64,000 nucleotides of DNA from Brevibacterium gallinarum. GTDB taxonomy: Bacteria; Actinomycetota; Actinomycetes; Actinomycetales; Brevibacteriaceae. Under the pieces are notes generated by a model. That model was not told where the DNA came from. It worked only from the letters and a program-made list of their open reading frames with translations, and searched no databases. A program made the translations under genes and the position numbers. How positions within the stretch are numbered: the first letter of the stretch is position 1; each line of letters begins with the position of its first letter. The stretch spans positions 248,001 to 312,000 of the forward strand of contig NZ_JACSPY010000001.1 of NCBI RefSeq assembly GCF_014836885.1, in the 5' to 3' direction. This document shows positions 48,125 to 56,845 of the stretch, piece after piece.

Positions 48125-48387
48125 GCATTCCGCCGCGCCGCAGTCACCGTCACCGCAGCAGCCCACAGCCCACCTGTGGGCAGGGCGATCACAGCGCAGG
48201 TCAGCAAGATGGTCGCTGCCGTCATCGGCCAGGTCGGGCCGGGGCCGTCGAGGGTGGAGACCGGCAGGCCGAGCATCGAGCCGAAGACGAACAGATAGGC
48301 CATGAGCGCTGCGAAAAGCGCGAGCGCGAGCCCGCCGAGAGCAAGCGGAGCGAAGGTCATGAGTGTGCGTCTGCGGGTCATGGTCAT
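48076..48387 (-). CDS. Small membrane protein (two helices)
   Basis: 103 residues from ATG 48387, with AAGGAGC 7 nt upstream. Two hydrophobic helices and a short charged tail. Unrecognised. The stop codon lies inside the SDR 3' end on the other strand. Confidence 0.6.
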   Translation of the reverse strand: MTMTRRRTLMTFAPLALGGLALALFAALMAYLFVFGSMLGLPVSTLDGPGPTWPMTAATILLTCAVIALPTGGLWAAAVTVTAARRNAQPRPGNGMPEAVSVS

Positions 48388-48479
48388 GGCAGCTCCTTGG
48401 GATGGCACCGGGGATTCAGCTGAGTCCGGTGCCGAGCCTACCGGCCCAGGCTGGGAATGCGATCCGATGAGACGGTCGC

Positions 48480-51002
48480 TCACAGCCGTGGGTCGATGGG
48501 CGCGGATTCGAGAGCGAGCACACCGAACACCGGGGCATGCACACGGTGCAGCGGCTCACCTGCTGTGAACCGCTCGAGGGCTTCCAGACCGAGGGCGTAC
48601 TCGCGCAGCGCCAGCAGCTGCTTGTGCTTGAGGCTGCGCGAGCGCAGCTTCTCCAGCCGCTCCTCAGAGCAGTAGTCCGGGCCGTAAATCATCCGCAGGT
48701 ACTCGCGGCCGCGGATCTTGAGGCCTGGCTGCAGGCCCCCGTCACGCCGGCCGCCACCGGCTGCCGCATTGGCAAGCGGCTTGACGACGATGCCCTCACC
48801 GCCTGCCTCCGTCAGCTCCTCCCACCATGTCGTCGCCTCGGCGACAGCCTGTGCATCAGCCGGGTCGAGGATCCTGCGGGCAGTCGGTGAGAACACGGTG
48901 TCATCAGCAGCGACAAGAGCGTCGGCCATCCTCAGATGCCAGTCATGCGGCCGGTGGTGATGTGTCTGCCCGGCCGTCGCGAGGACCTGGAAGGCCGCGA
49001 AGCGCACCTGCCCGGCATCGCCGATATAGCGCTCGAAAGCCTGCTGGAACAGCGTGATCTCCGCCTGCTGACGGGCAGGCACATGCGCTGCCGGGACGTC
49101 GATGCCGCGGGCTGCCGCCGCCTGCAGCGCAGCATCCGTCAGCGCAGTGGCCTGCAGGCCGGCAGCCGCCGTGGGAGCGTAGATGCTGTCGATGAGCTCA
49201 GCGGCCTTGACGTTCCACGGCAGCATCTCACCGTCAAGCAGCACCCAGTCGGATTCGAGCTCGGCGAACAGCCCAGCCGTCTCGGCTGCCGCGGCCATCC
49301 GGGCCAGCAGCCGGCCGCCATCGTCGGCGGGGAAGAACGCACGCCCGGTGCGGGTATAGGCATACGAGCCCACCGCCTCGGGCCCGGTGCCGGAGCCCTC
49401 CCGGCTGCCAGGCCGGCGCAGCATGACGACGGCCCGCGAACCCATGTGCTTCTCCTCGCAGATGACCGCCTCGGTGCGCCCTGCGTAGTAGTCGAAAGCG
49501 GTGCCGGGGTGCTCCAGATACCCCGGCTCGCGGCTCGTGGGCGCCGGCGCCATCGTCGGCGGCAGATACGGCAGCAGCTGCGGGGCCAGGGCGAAGCGGC
49601 TCAACGTCTCCAATGCCGCTGCGGCGCGCTCCTCGGGGACCGCCACCCGTCCCATCCGCGCGGTCTCGACCCCGCCGATGCCCAGCACATCGGTGATCCG
49701 CAGCTCGTCATGTTCCCTGTCTGACGCCTCGGGCGCGGTCAACGGGCGGGCCGGTTCGCACCACTGGCGTTCGGCCGGCACCTGCACGGTCTCCAGCTCC
49801 GGGTAGCGCAGCGCTGAGAGCGCCCCGCCGAACACACAGCCGGTGTCGAGACACAGCGTGTTGTTCACCCACGTCAGGCGCGCAGTCGGGACGTGACCGT
49901 AGACCACCCGGGCGGCGCCGCGATACTCGGCAGCCCAGTCGAGGCGCACCGGCAGGCCGTGCTCGTCGACCTCGCCGGTGGTGTCGCCGTAGAGCGCGAA
50001 CTGCCGCACCCGGCCTGAGGCACGGTTGTGGTACTCCTCCTTCAGCCCGGCATGGGCGACGACGAGCCTGCCGTCATCGAGGACGAGATGGGCGACGAGC
50101 CCATCGGCGAAGTCACGGACCGCGGCACGGAACTCGGCCGGCTCGGCTTCAAGCTGGTCCATCGTCTCGGCCAGCCCGTGGCTGCGGGTGACGTTGCGGC
50201 CGTCGAGGGCGCGCACGAGCTTGGCCTCGTGGTTGCCCGGCACGCACAGCGCATGACCGGCCGCGACCATGCCTATGACCAGACGCAGCATTCCGGCGCT
50301 GTCGGGCCCGCGGTCGACGAGGTCGCCGACGAACACCGCAGTGCGTCCCTCCGGGTGGACGGCATCCGTGCCTGAGGTAGAGAGCTGGTAGCCGAGTTCG
50401 CGCAGCAGGGTGCGCAGCTCGCTGATACAGCCGTGGACATCGCCGATGATGTCGAAGGGGCCGTGCAGGTGCCGCTGGTCCGAGCGCAGCGGCCGGCGCT
50501 CGATGCGCGCTGCGGCGATCTCCTCCGGTGAGGAGAGCACCGTGACCCCGCGGAACTTCTCGCGGCCGATCCGCTTGAGCCCGGAGCGCAGGCTGCGATG
50601 CTGACGCTCGATCACTTCGGGGCCGAATGGCCGGTCGGTGCGCGCTGCGTGCCGCTCCTGGGCCACCGGCAGCGGCACATCGAGCACGATCGCCGTGGGG
50701 AGTGTGTCGTTGTCGCGGGCGAGCTGCACGAGCGCTGCCCGGTCGCGCGGGTGCAGGGAGGTGGCGTCGACGACGGTGAGCAGGCCTGCTTCCAGGCGGC
50801 GGGTGACGATGTCGGTCAGCAGGTCGAACGCTGCGGCGGTGGCCGACTGGTCGTTCGGGTCGTTGGACACGATGCCGCGGCAGGTGTCGGAGGAGACGAC
50901 CTCATAGGGCCCGAAATGGGTCGCGGCGAACGTCGACTTGCCGGATCCGGAGATGCCGACGAGGACGACGAGGCTGGGGTCGGGGATCGAGATCGTCGTC
51001 AT
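48480..51002 (-). CDS. pnkp: Polynucleotide kinase-phosphatase (bacterial Pnkp)
   Basis: 840 residues, the full three-module RNA-repair enzyme. Kinase: P-loop GISGSGKST (16-24). Phosphatase: calcineurin-like IIGDVHGC (185-192), VGDLVDRGPDS (225-235), PGNHE (256-260). Ligase: lysine nucleophile in EEKHMGSR (Lys 518). Heals and seals RNA ends cut by ribotoxins, with the upstream Hen1. Two copies of the window repeat have been absorbed as PEAS (near 424) and PEAV (near 541) in linkers. Its start overlaps the hen1 stop (ATGA). Confidence 0.95.
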   Translation of the reverse strand: MTTISIPDPSLVVLVGISGSGKSTFAATHFGPYEVVSSDTCRGIVSNDPNDQSATAAAFDLLTDIVTRRLEAGLLTVVDATSLHPRDRAALVQLARDNDTLPTAIVLDVPLPVAQERHAARTDRPFGPEVIERQHRSLRSGLKRIGREKFRGVTVLSSPEEIAAARIERRPLRSDQRHLHGPFDIIGDVHGCISELRTLLRELGYQLSTSGTDAVHPEGRTAVFVGDLVDRGPDSAGMLRLVIGMVAAGHALCVPGNHEAKLVRALDGRNVTRSHGLAETMDQLEAEPAEFRAAVRDFADGLVAHLVLDDGRLVVAHAGLKEEYHNRASGRVRQFALYGDTTGEVDEHGLPVRLDWAAEYRGAARVVYGHVPTARLTWVNNTLCLDTGCVFGGALSALRYPELETVQVPAERQWCEPARPLTAPEASDREHDELRITDVLGIGGVETARMGRVAVPEERAAAALETLSRFALAPQLLPYLPPTMAPAPTSREPGYLEHPGTAFDYYAGRTEAVICEEKHMGSRAVVMLRRPGSREGSGTGPEAVGSYAYTRTGRAFFPADDGGRLLARMAAAAETAGLFAELESDWVLLDGEMLPWNVKAAELIDSIYAPTAAAGLQATALTDAALQAAAARGIDVPAAHVPARQQAEITLFQQAFERYIGDAGQVRFAAFQVLATAGQTHHHRPHDWHLRMADALVAADDTVFSPTARRILDPADAQAVAEATTWWEELTEAGGEGIVVKPLANAAAGGGRRDGGLQPGLKIRGREYLRMIYGPDYCSEERLEKLRSRSLKHKQLLALREYALGLEALERFTAGEPLHRVHAPVFGVLALESAPIDPRL

Positions 51003-52420
51003 GCGGCCGGCTCCATGGCGGTGACGGGCTCCTCGGCAGTGAAGGTGCGGGAGAACACCGCGATCTGCGTCGGCTGGCCGTGCACGGGATCAGCATCGCC
51101 GATCCCGTCGATGTCGACGACGTAGCCGTAGCGTGAGCAGACGGCTGCCGCCCACGAGGCGAACTCGGTGCGGGAGAACTCGAACCGGTGATCAGGGTGG
51201 CGGAACTGCCCGCCGGCCAGCCCCGGATAGCAGGCGTTGTACTCGCGGTTGGGAGTGGTGACGATGGCGTGGGAGGGTGCGGCGTGGCCGAACAGGCTCG
51301 CCTCAACTGCCGGCAGCCGGCTCGGGTCGATGTGCTCGATGACCTCCATGAGCACGGCGACGTCGGCCTCGGCGATGCGCTCGTCGATGTAGGTGATCGA
51401 GGACTGGATGAGCTCCAGCCGTGCGGCCTGCCGTTCGGGCATCCGGTCGATGTTGAGCGCCCGCTCGGCGCGGCTGAGCTCACCTGCGGAGACATCGGTG
51501 CCGATGACGGAGGCGATCCGCGGATTGCCCAGCAGCGGTGCCAGCAGCGCACCGGCCCCGCAGCCGATGTCGACGACGCTGCGTGGGCGCAGCGCGGTGA
51601 TCTCCGCCAAGACACGCTCACGGCGCAGCTCGCGCAGCGCCTGCCGGGACGCGCCGCCCGCCTCGGCGCCGGGATCGGACGCAGCAGCCGCCTCGGCGCC
51701 GGGATCGGCCGGCACACTGTCCAGCCGCTGCTCGGCGGCACGGACATAGCGGCGCTGCTGGGCGAGGTAGCGGTGCAAGATCGTCTCGCGCTGCGGGTGG
51801 GCGGCCAGCCATGTGCCGGCCCGGTCGAGCAGCTTGTCGATCTCGGACTCATCGACCCAGTAGTGCTTGCCGCCGTCGAGAACGGGGATGAGGACGTAGA
51901 GCTCATTCAGCAGCGCCTGCACGGTGGCCCGCCCGTGCAGGTGCAGATTGGGTGCCAGGCCCTCCGGTCCCGAGGCGGTGGTGACCTCCCAGCCGAGCGG
52001 CGCGAACACCTCGGTGGCGGCCTGCGGGGTCGTCTGCACGGCAGCGACCTGGGCTTCGAGACGGAACTCGGTGGCAGCGAGGTCGGGGCGGCTGGCGAGG
52101 GTACCGGCCATGGCGGTGGAGAAGACGCTGCGCAGGGCGACGGCGAGCAGGGAGGACGCCGCCCAGGGGCGGTCATTGATGTAGCCGGAGAGGTGGAAGG
52201 AATCGCGCCGGAACTGCCCGAGCTTCGCCAGCTTGCCGGTGTCGACGTCGACCCACAGTGCGGCCTGGCAGACGTCGTCGTCGGCGCGGGGGTAGAAGAC
52301 CTGTGCGGTGCCGAAGCTCAGCTGTGCGGTGTGTACGCGATCAGGGTGCTTGTGCAGGATGAAACCGAGGTCGCGGGCGGGGATCCCGGGTTCGCCGTGC
52401 AGCGTGAGCGAGAGGAACAT
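50999..52420 (-). CDS. hen1: 3'-terminal RNA ribose 2'-O-methyltransferase Hen1
   Basis: 473 residues. The N-terminal half is the bacterial-specific Hen1 N domain that supports Pnkp ligase. The C-terminal methyltransferase has the SAM loop VDIGCGAG (283-290) and the metal site EVIEH (359-363). Methylates the 2'-OH at the repair junction so the RNA cannot be cut there again. A linker near residues 236-258 is a repeated PGAEA stretch. Leaderless, with TACAAT 6 nt upstream and a palindrome overlapping it. Confidence 0.95.
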   Translation of the reverse strand: MFLSLTLHGEPGIPARDLGFILHKHPDRVHTAQLSFGTAQVFYPRADDDVCQAALWVDVDTGKLAKLGQFRRDSFHLSGYINDRPWAASSLLAVALRSVFSTAMAGTLASRPDLAATEFRLEAQVAAVQTTPQAATEVFAPLGWEVTTASGPEGLAPNLHLHGRATVQALLNELYVLIPVLDGGKHYWVDESEIDKLLDRAGTWLAAHPQRETILHRYLAQQRRYVRAAEQRLDSVPADPGAEAAAASDPGAEAGGASRQALRELRRERVLAEITALRPRSVVDIGCGAGALLAPLLGNPRIASVIGTDVSAGELSRAERALNIDRMPERQAARLELIQSSITYIDERIAEADVAVLMEVIEHIDPSRLPAVEASLFGHAAPSHAIVTTPNREYNACYPGLAGGQFRHPDHRFEFSRTEFASWAAAVCSRYGYVVDIDGIGDADPVHGQPTQIAVFSRTFTAEEPVTAMEPAA

Positions 52421-52426
52421 GGGCCG

Positions 52427-52443
52427 ATTGTACTGGTCAGTAC
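52427..52443. promoter_or_regulatory. Promoter and palindromic operator candidate of hen1-pnkp
   Basis: On the minus strand TACAAT (52427-52432) lies 6 nt before the hen1 ATG. The perfect inverted repeat GTACTG-AC-CAGTAC (52430-52443) overlaps it, a classic position for a repressor. Confidence 0.55.
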
Positions 52444-52519
52444 TGTGCCCGGCTCCACGAGGCGGAACCGGGCACAGTGTGGGGATCGGGGGACGGCGTA
52501 GAGATCGGGGGCGTGAGGG

Positions 52520-53061
52520 TCAGTCTTCGTCGGGAGCTTCGGCCTCGCGGCGGCGAGCACGACCGGCCACGAGCTTGGCGACGATGGCCACGGCAGCCAA
52601 ACCTGCGAGACCGCCGACGACGGCTCCGGCGAGGGTGCCGCTGGGGTCATCCGTGCCGAGCATCGGAGAGACGGAGACCAGCGGCGAACCGGTCAGCATA
52701 TGGAAGGCGAGAACACCGATCCAGGCCGCGGTGATGAGGGCAGCGATGGTCCAGTAGGTCCAGCGGCGGCCACGGTTGGCGCGGTCGAACAGCTCCCAGT
52801 AGCTCACGCCGTGCTTGCTGCAGTACCACGAGATGGTCTGTCCGCCGGCGGCAGCGGCGAAGATCGGCAGGGCGGAGAAGAACCCGCGCCACCGGCGGCC
52901 AGGAGCAGAGCTGCGGCGAAGCAGGCGTAGGTGGCGACCTGCATGCCGACGACGCTGCCGCGGAGCATGATCATCGCTTCGCGCTCGTCGCCGAAGGACG
53001 GGTCGTTGAAGCCGGCGATGGCGTCGGCGCGCGGGGTGGGAGAGGTCTGGTGGGTTTGCAT
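52520..53061 (-). pseudogene. Membrane protein with a one-base frameshift
   Basis: ATG 53061 (AAAGGA upstream) opens MQTHQTSPTPRADAIAGF and a helix, YACFAAALLLAAGGAG. The frame is lost at C3 52883-52885; with one more C (G on the coding strand) it continues FFSALPIFAAAAGGQ and through three further hydrophobic segments to 52520, giving 180 residues. The upstream neighbour is a small XRE regulator, the usual pairing for this kind of gene. Family not named. Pseudogene or assembly error. Confidence 0.7.
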
Positions 53062-53105
53062 GGCGATTCCTTTCAGCGGGTCTGTCGGGGTATGGGGGTG
53101 GGCGC

Positions 53106-53297
53106 TCAGCCGGCAGTGGCCGGGGCATCGTCGAGCGAGAAGAGCGCTTCGACGGTGGTGTCCAGTGCACGGGCTGCTCTGAGGGCGAGATAGACGCTGG
53201 GGGAGTAGTCGCCACGCTCGATCGCGATGATCGTCTGCCGCGAGACTCCCACCTCGGCGGCCAGCTGCGCCTGCGGTCCCGAGGCGGTTCCTGGCAC
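53106..53297 (-). CDS. Small XRE/Cro-type regulator
   Basis: 63 residues from GTG 53297. Helix-turn-helix QAQLAAEVGVSRQTIIAIERGDYSPSVYLALRAARALDTTVEALF, the YgzD/YozG type. The first residues PGTASGP coincide with a copy of the dispersed repeat. Upstream in the same frame RIGACLKAV looks like the lost family N-terminus, but no start codon precedes it. Probably controls the adjoining membrane gene. Confidence 0.75.
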   Translation of the reverse strand: MPGTASGPQAQLAAEVGVSRQTIIAIERGDYSPSVYLALRAARALDTTVEALFSLDDAPATAG

Positions 53298-53359
53298 CGC
53301 CTTCAGGCAGGCTCCGATACGCTGAGGCGAACCTGTTGCACGACCCCGAAAGCTCCCTG

Positions 53360-54568
53360 ATGATCACAGCCCTCCTTTTCACCGGCGCGCTCATCGCCAT
53401 CTGGGCGCTGTTCGCCCGTGCCCTCGGGCGCTGGAGGCTCATGGGCCCTCTTGCCATGGCGATCGGTGGAGCAGTAGCCGGCGTCGTCATCGGCGATCGC
53501 GTCGGATTCGCGCTCTTCCTCAACTCCAATGCGGCTGAGCGGATCGCCGAACTCGTCCTCGCACTGCTGCTCTTCGTTGATGCCACCGAGGTGCGGATCG
53601 GAGCGATGAAAGCCGTGCGCGGCCCGGTGCTGCGACTGCTCTTCATTGCGCTGCCGGTCAGCCTGTTCCTCGCCTGGATGTTCGCCTCGGTGCTGCTGCC
53701 TGAACTCAGCCTGGCGGTGACCTTGGCGCTTGCCTGCGTCATCGTCCCCGTCGACTTCTCACCGGTGACCTCGATCGTCAAGGACACCGCCATCCCGCAG
53801 CGGTTGCGCCACATCCTCAACCTCGAAAGCGGTTACAACGACGGCATCATCACCCCGCTGTTCCTCTTCGCGCTCGCCTTGGCCGGGGATGCGAAGCACG
53901 GTGGCCCGGACGCTGCTCTCGGGCAGGCGATCCCCGCCTTCCTCATCGCAGTCGCCACCGGGCTGGCCGTCGGGTTCACCTACGGCATGCTGAGCAATCT
54001 GGCTGACCGCCGGTCGTGCTTCAGTGCCCAGTCGATGCGCATCGGACTTGTCGCAGTCCCGCTGCTGACGTACGCGCTGGCGGTGAGTGTGCACGGCAAC
54101 GGCTTCGTCGCCGCGTTCGTCGCAGGCACCGTCTTCCGGATGGTGCGTCGCACCCGAGAGCTGCACGAGGAGCTCTCTCTTGCCGAGGACATCAGCATCA
54201 TCAACAACATGGTGCTGTGGTTCGTCCTCGGTGCCAGCGTCATCTTCATCGGCCAGGTGCTCGGCAATGTCTGGCCGGTGCTGCTCCTTGTGATCTTGGC
54301 GCTGACGGTCATCCGCATCGTGCCGGTGCTGGCGGGTCTGCTCGGCTCCCAGCTCGCTGGCCGGGAACGGCTTCTCATCGCCCTGCTCGGTCCGCGCGGC
54401 ACCGCCTCTGTGGTCTTCGGTCTGCTGGCGTTCAACGCGATCCCCGACCCCGACAGTGCAGCGATCGTCATCGCTGTCACCGTCTTCCTCCTCGGCGGCA
54501 GCGTGCTGCTCCACGGCATCGGCACACAGCCGGTGGTCACCCGCCTGACAGCGGGGATGCGGCGGTGA
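53360..54568 (+). CDS. CPA1-type sodium (cation):proton antiporter
   Basis: 402 residues from ATG 53360 (a TTG at 53336 is also in frame). About 11-12 helices; VPVDFSPVTSIVKDTAIPQRLRHILNLESGYNDGI carries the Asp and the ESG-ND signature of NhaP/CPA1 carriers, and GPRGTASVVFGLLAF is the conserved late segment. Exchanges Na+ or K+ for protons across the cell membrane. It is divergent from the XRE gene. Confidence 0.9.
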   Translation: MITALLFTGALIAIWALFARALGRWRLMGPLAMAIGGAVAGVVIGDRVGFALFLNSNAAERIAELVLALLLFVDATEVRIGAMKAVRGPVLRLLFIALPVSLFLAWMFASVLLPELSLAVTLALACVIVPVDFSPVTSIVKDTAIPQRLRHILNLESGYNDGIITPLFLFALALAGDAKHGGPDAALGQAIPAFLIAVATGLAVGFTYGMLSNLADRRSCFSAQSMRIGLVAVPLLTYALAVSVHGNGFVAAFVAGTVFRMVRRTRELHEELSLAEDISIINNMVLWFVLGASVIFIGQVLGNVWPVLLLVILALTVIRIVPVLAGLLGSQLAGRERLLIALLGPRGTASVVFGLLAFNAIPDPDSAAIVIAVTVFLLGGSVLLHGIGTQPVVTRLTAGMRR

Positions 54569-54607
54569 GCCTCTGCGACGCGGTGGGTGTCCTCTCTCGG
54601 AAGCATG

Positions 54608-54933
54608 ATGAAACGGATCCCGCTTCTCGTCGCCGTCGCGACCCCGTTGCTTGCTGCGCGGCTCATGAGCGCAGCCGTGGTCCCAGCCATGACCGCTCCC
54701 CACGCTGACGCACCGGTGTCCAACGCAACCGCCGCAGGAAAATGCGAGACAGGCGACTTCTGTGTCGATACGAGCACGAACGACAAAGGAGATTGGTTCG
54801 GAACGGAATGGCCTGGCCTGACTTGAGCTGCTGGTTCGTCTCGGTTCAGTGCTCGACTTATCGAAAAGTGCACGGCAAAGACCGTTCCTGGCGTAACCGG
54901 TGCGGTAAGCACGAGAAGAAGGGCAGCTCGTAA
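54608..54933 (+). pseudogene. Secreted Cys-rich peptide gene with a 5-bp duplication
   Basis: A signal peptide, MKRIPLLVAVATPLLAARL, leads to CETGDFCVDTSTNDKGDWFG. The tandem TGGCC-TGGCC at 54809-54818 throws the frame into a stop at 54826. Removing one TGGCC gives TEWPDLSCWFVSVQCSTYRK, then a Cys- and Lys-rich end closing at TAA 54933, 106 residues with five Cys after the signal. Function unknown; a small disulfide-rich secreted peptide. Confidence 0.6.
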
Positions 54934-54935
54934 AG

Positions 54936-55266
54936 AACCCCATGGGCGAGAATACATGCCGAAGTGCCTCTCAGATGTGGTGTTGGCGGTGGGAACCCTA
55001 TTCACCGCCAGCGGTAGCGGCACTGCTGCTGACAGGGATGCCGGTTCACGCTCGTGGTGCCCGATGAGCTCGTACCGGCCGGGATCGTCCCGGGCGGGGT
55101 TGTGGGAGCGGCGGCGAACGTCCATCGCCTCAGAACGCTGGTGCAGAACGCTGAGCGCCGACCTCTGCCGGGTGTCCGTTCCCGAGGCCGGGGTCGCCTT
55201 CATGCTCGGTTCTGGCCTTGGCGTGGGGCTGGCTGCTGCAGCAGCATTTCCCCAGGTGAGAGTGCG
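54936..55266. other. Region between the broken peptide gene and the HNH gene
   Basis: Reading frames exist in two phases but none has a convincing domain, start and codon pattern. A hydrophobic stretch, DVVLAVGTLFTASGSGTA (from 54956), could be a leftover signal peptide. Contains one TTCCCGAGGCC repeat-like site near 55188. Confidence 0.4.
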
Positions 55267-55283
55267 ATGTCAGTGCCTCAGCG

Positions 55284-55289
55284 TAGCGT
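55284..55289 (+). promoter_or_regulatory. -10 box TAGCGT before the HNH gene
   Basis: TAGCGT, 7-nt spacer, ATG 55297. Confidence 0.4.
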
Positions 55290-55296
55290 ATGGGGT

Positions 55297-56787
55297 ATGA
55301 AGAGGACACGTCGTGGAGAACCGCTCGATGCCATGGACATCGAGGGGCTCATCGTGGCGTTTTCCCAAGCTCCGACGCTCGTTGACGATGCCGAGGCCTT
55401 CGAGCGGATGAACCAGGCCGAGCGACTCAAGGCCGCGATCACCGCCTATCAGGTGCGGGAGACCGATGCTGCGATCGACCGCCGTTTCGTCACCGAGAAG
55501 GCCGCCGGCGTTCCTGCCCATCGCCGCTGTCGTGGGTTCGGAGCCGAGATCGCCCTCGCCCGGCAGGAATCTCCCTCCCGGGGAAGCCGGTTCGCGAAAT
55601 TCGCCCAGGTGCTCATGCGCGAAATGCCGTGCACGTTCCGCGCGCTGGAAGCAGGAGAGATCTCCGAGGAGAAGGCGCGAGCTGTCTTCCGGGAGATTGC
55701 GTGGCTGCCCTCGCATCTGCGCCACTCGATCGATGCTCAGCTCCAGGAGCTCTTCACCGGCACCGGCCTCAAACGCCTGGCTGGCGAAGCCCGCCGCCTG
55801 GCACAGCACGCGGATCCCGCAGCCACCGTCGAACATATGGAATACGAGGAGAAGCAGCGGCACATCTCCGTCCGCCCGGCACCAGGGAACATGGCGTACC
55901 TGACCGCCTTCGTTCCGATGCCGCAAGCTGTGGCAGCGTATGCGGCCCTTCAGAAGGCTGCCTCGGTGATGGTCGGCACGGGCGAATCAGGTGAGCGCAC
56001 TGGAGCGCAGATGGCCGCCGACCTCTTCATCACCCGCCTGACCGGTCAGGAAGCCGCGACCGACATCTCCGTCGAGATCCAGCTCATCATGACCGACGAG
56101 GCTCTCATCAGCGACGGCACGATTCCCGCCTGGCTGCCCGGCCATGGCCCCCTCCCTGCAGCCTTCACGCGCCGGCTGCTGCAGAACAGTTCGGGAGCGG
56201 TCTACCTGCGCCGTCTCTTCACCCAGCCGGAAACCGGTCAGCTGGTGGCGATGGACTCCAAGCGCCGGACTTTCAACGACGGGCTGCGGCGGATGGTCAT
56301 CTGCCGCGACGATGTCTGCCGGTCGCCGTGGTGTGATGCACCGATCCGCCATATCGACCATGCGATGCCGCATGCCGCCGGTGGCGCGACGAGCTGGGCG
56401 AACGCTTCAGGACTGTGCGCAGCCTGCAATTACGCCAAGGAGAACCCCGGCTGGCGGCATACAGCCACCCCAGATGCGCTGACGGTGCGCACCCCGTCGG
56501 GCCAGGAGTACACGAGTCGGACCATCCCGATCACGTCGCCTGCGAAATCTCCGGTGGCCAAGGACCCGGAGACCACCGCATCACAGGCCAGGGGAGAGAA
56601 GCGCGGCCGCGATGGCCGTCATCGCGACGGGCCGCGCACCAAGGTCCCGGCCGGCGACGACGCCAGCACCGACGCCAGCACCGACGCCAGTACCGGTGTC
56701 GGTGGGGGAGAGGGAGAGACGATCGCCGAGCTGAGCATCATCGAGTCCTCCATGCTCAACCTCATCATCGACCTGCCGGCAGCCTGA
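55297..56787 (+). CDS. DUF222 / HNH endonuclease-signature protein (13E12 type)
   Basis: 496 residues. Long helical DUF222 domain (about 20-290), then an HNH-type zinc and nuclease motif: CRDDVCRSPWCDAPIRHIDHAMPHAAGG...NASGLCAACNYAKE (about 340-385) with paired Cys and HIDH. This family is present in many copies in actinobacterial genomes, linked to 13E12 repeats in mycobacteria; its role is unsettled. The C-terminal 90 residues are charged and include a DAST tandem repeat (56657-56700). ATG 55267 is an alternative start. Confidence 0.88.
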   Translation: MKRTRRGEPLDAMDIEGLIVAFSQAPTLVDDAEAFERMNQAERLKAAITAYQVRETDAAIDRRFVTEKAAGVPAHRRCRGFGAEIALARQESPSRGSRFAKFAQVLMREMPCTFRALEAGEISEEKARAVFREIAWLPSHLRHSIDAQLQELFTGTGLKRLAGEARRLAQHADPAATVEHMEYEEKQRHISVRPAPGNMAYLTAFVPMPQAVAAYAALQKAASVMVGTGESGERTGAQMAADLFITRLTGQEAATDISVEIQLIMTDEALISDGTIPAWLPGHGPLPAAFTRRLLQNSSGAVYLRRLFTQPETGQLVAMDSKRRTFNDGLRRMVICRDDVCRSPWCDAPIRHIDHAMPHAAGGATSWANASGLCAACNYAKENPGWRHTATPDALTVRTPSGQEYTSRTIPITSPAKSPVAKDPETTASQARGEKRGRDGRHRDGPRTKVPAGDDASTDASTDASTGVGGGEGETIAELSIIESSMLNLIIDLPAA

Positions 56788-56845
56788 CAGGCCGGCGCGG
56801 AACCACAAACGCCAGCCGGCAGTTCCCGCGACGAGCAGCTGCGGC

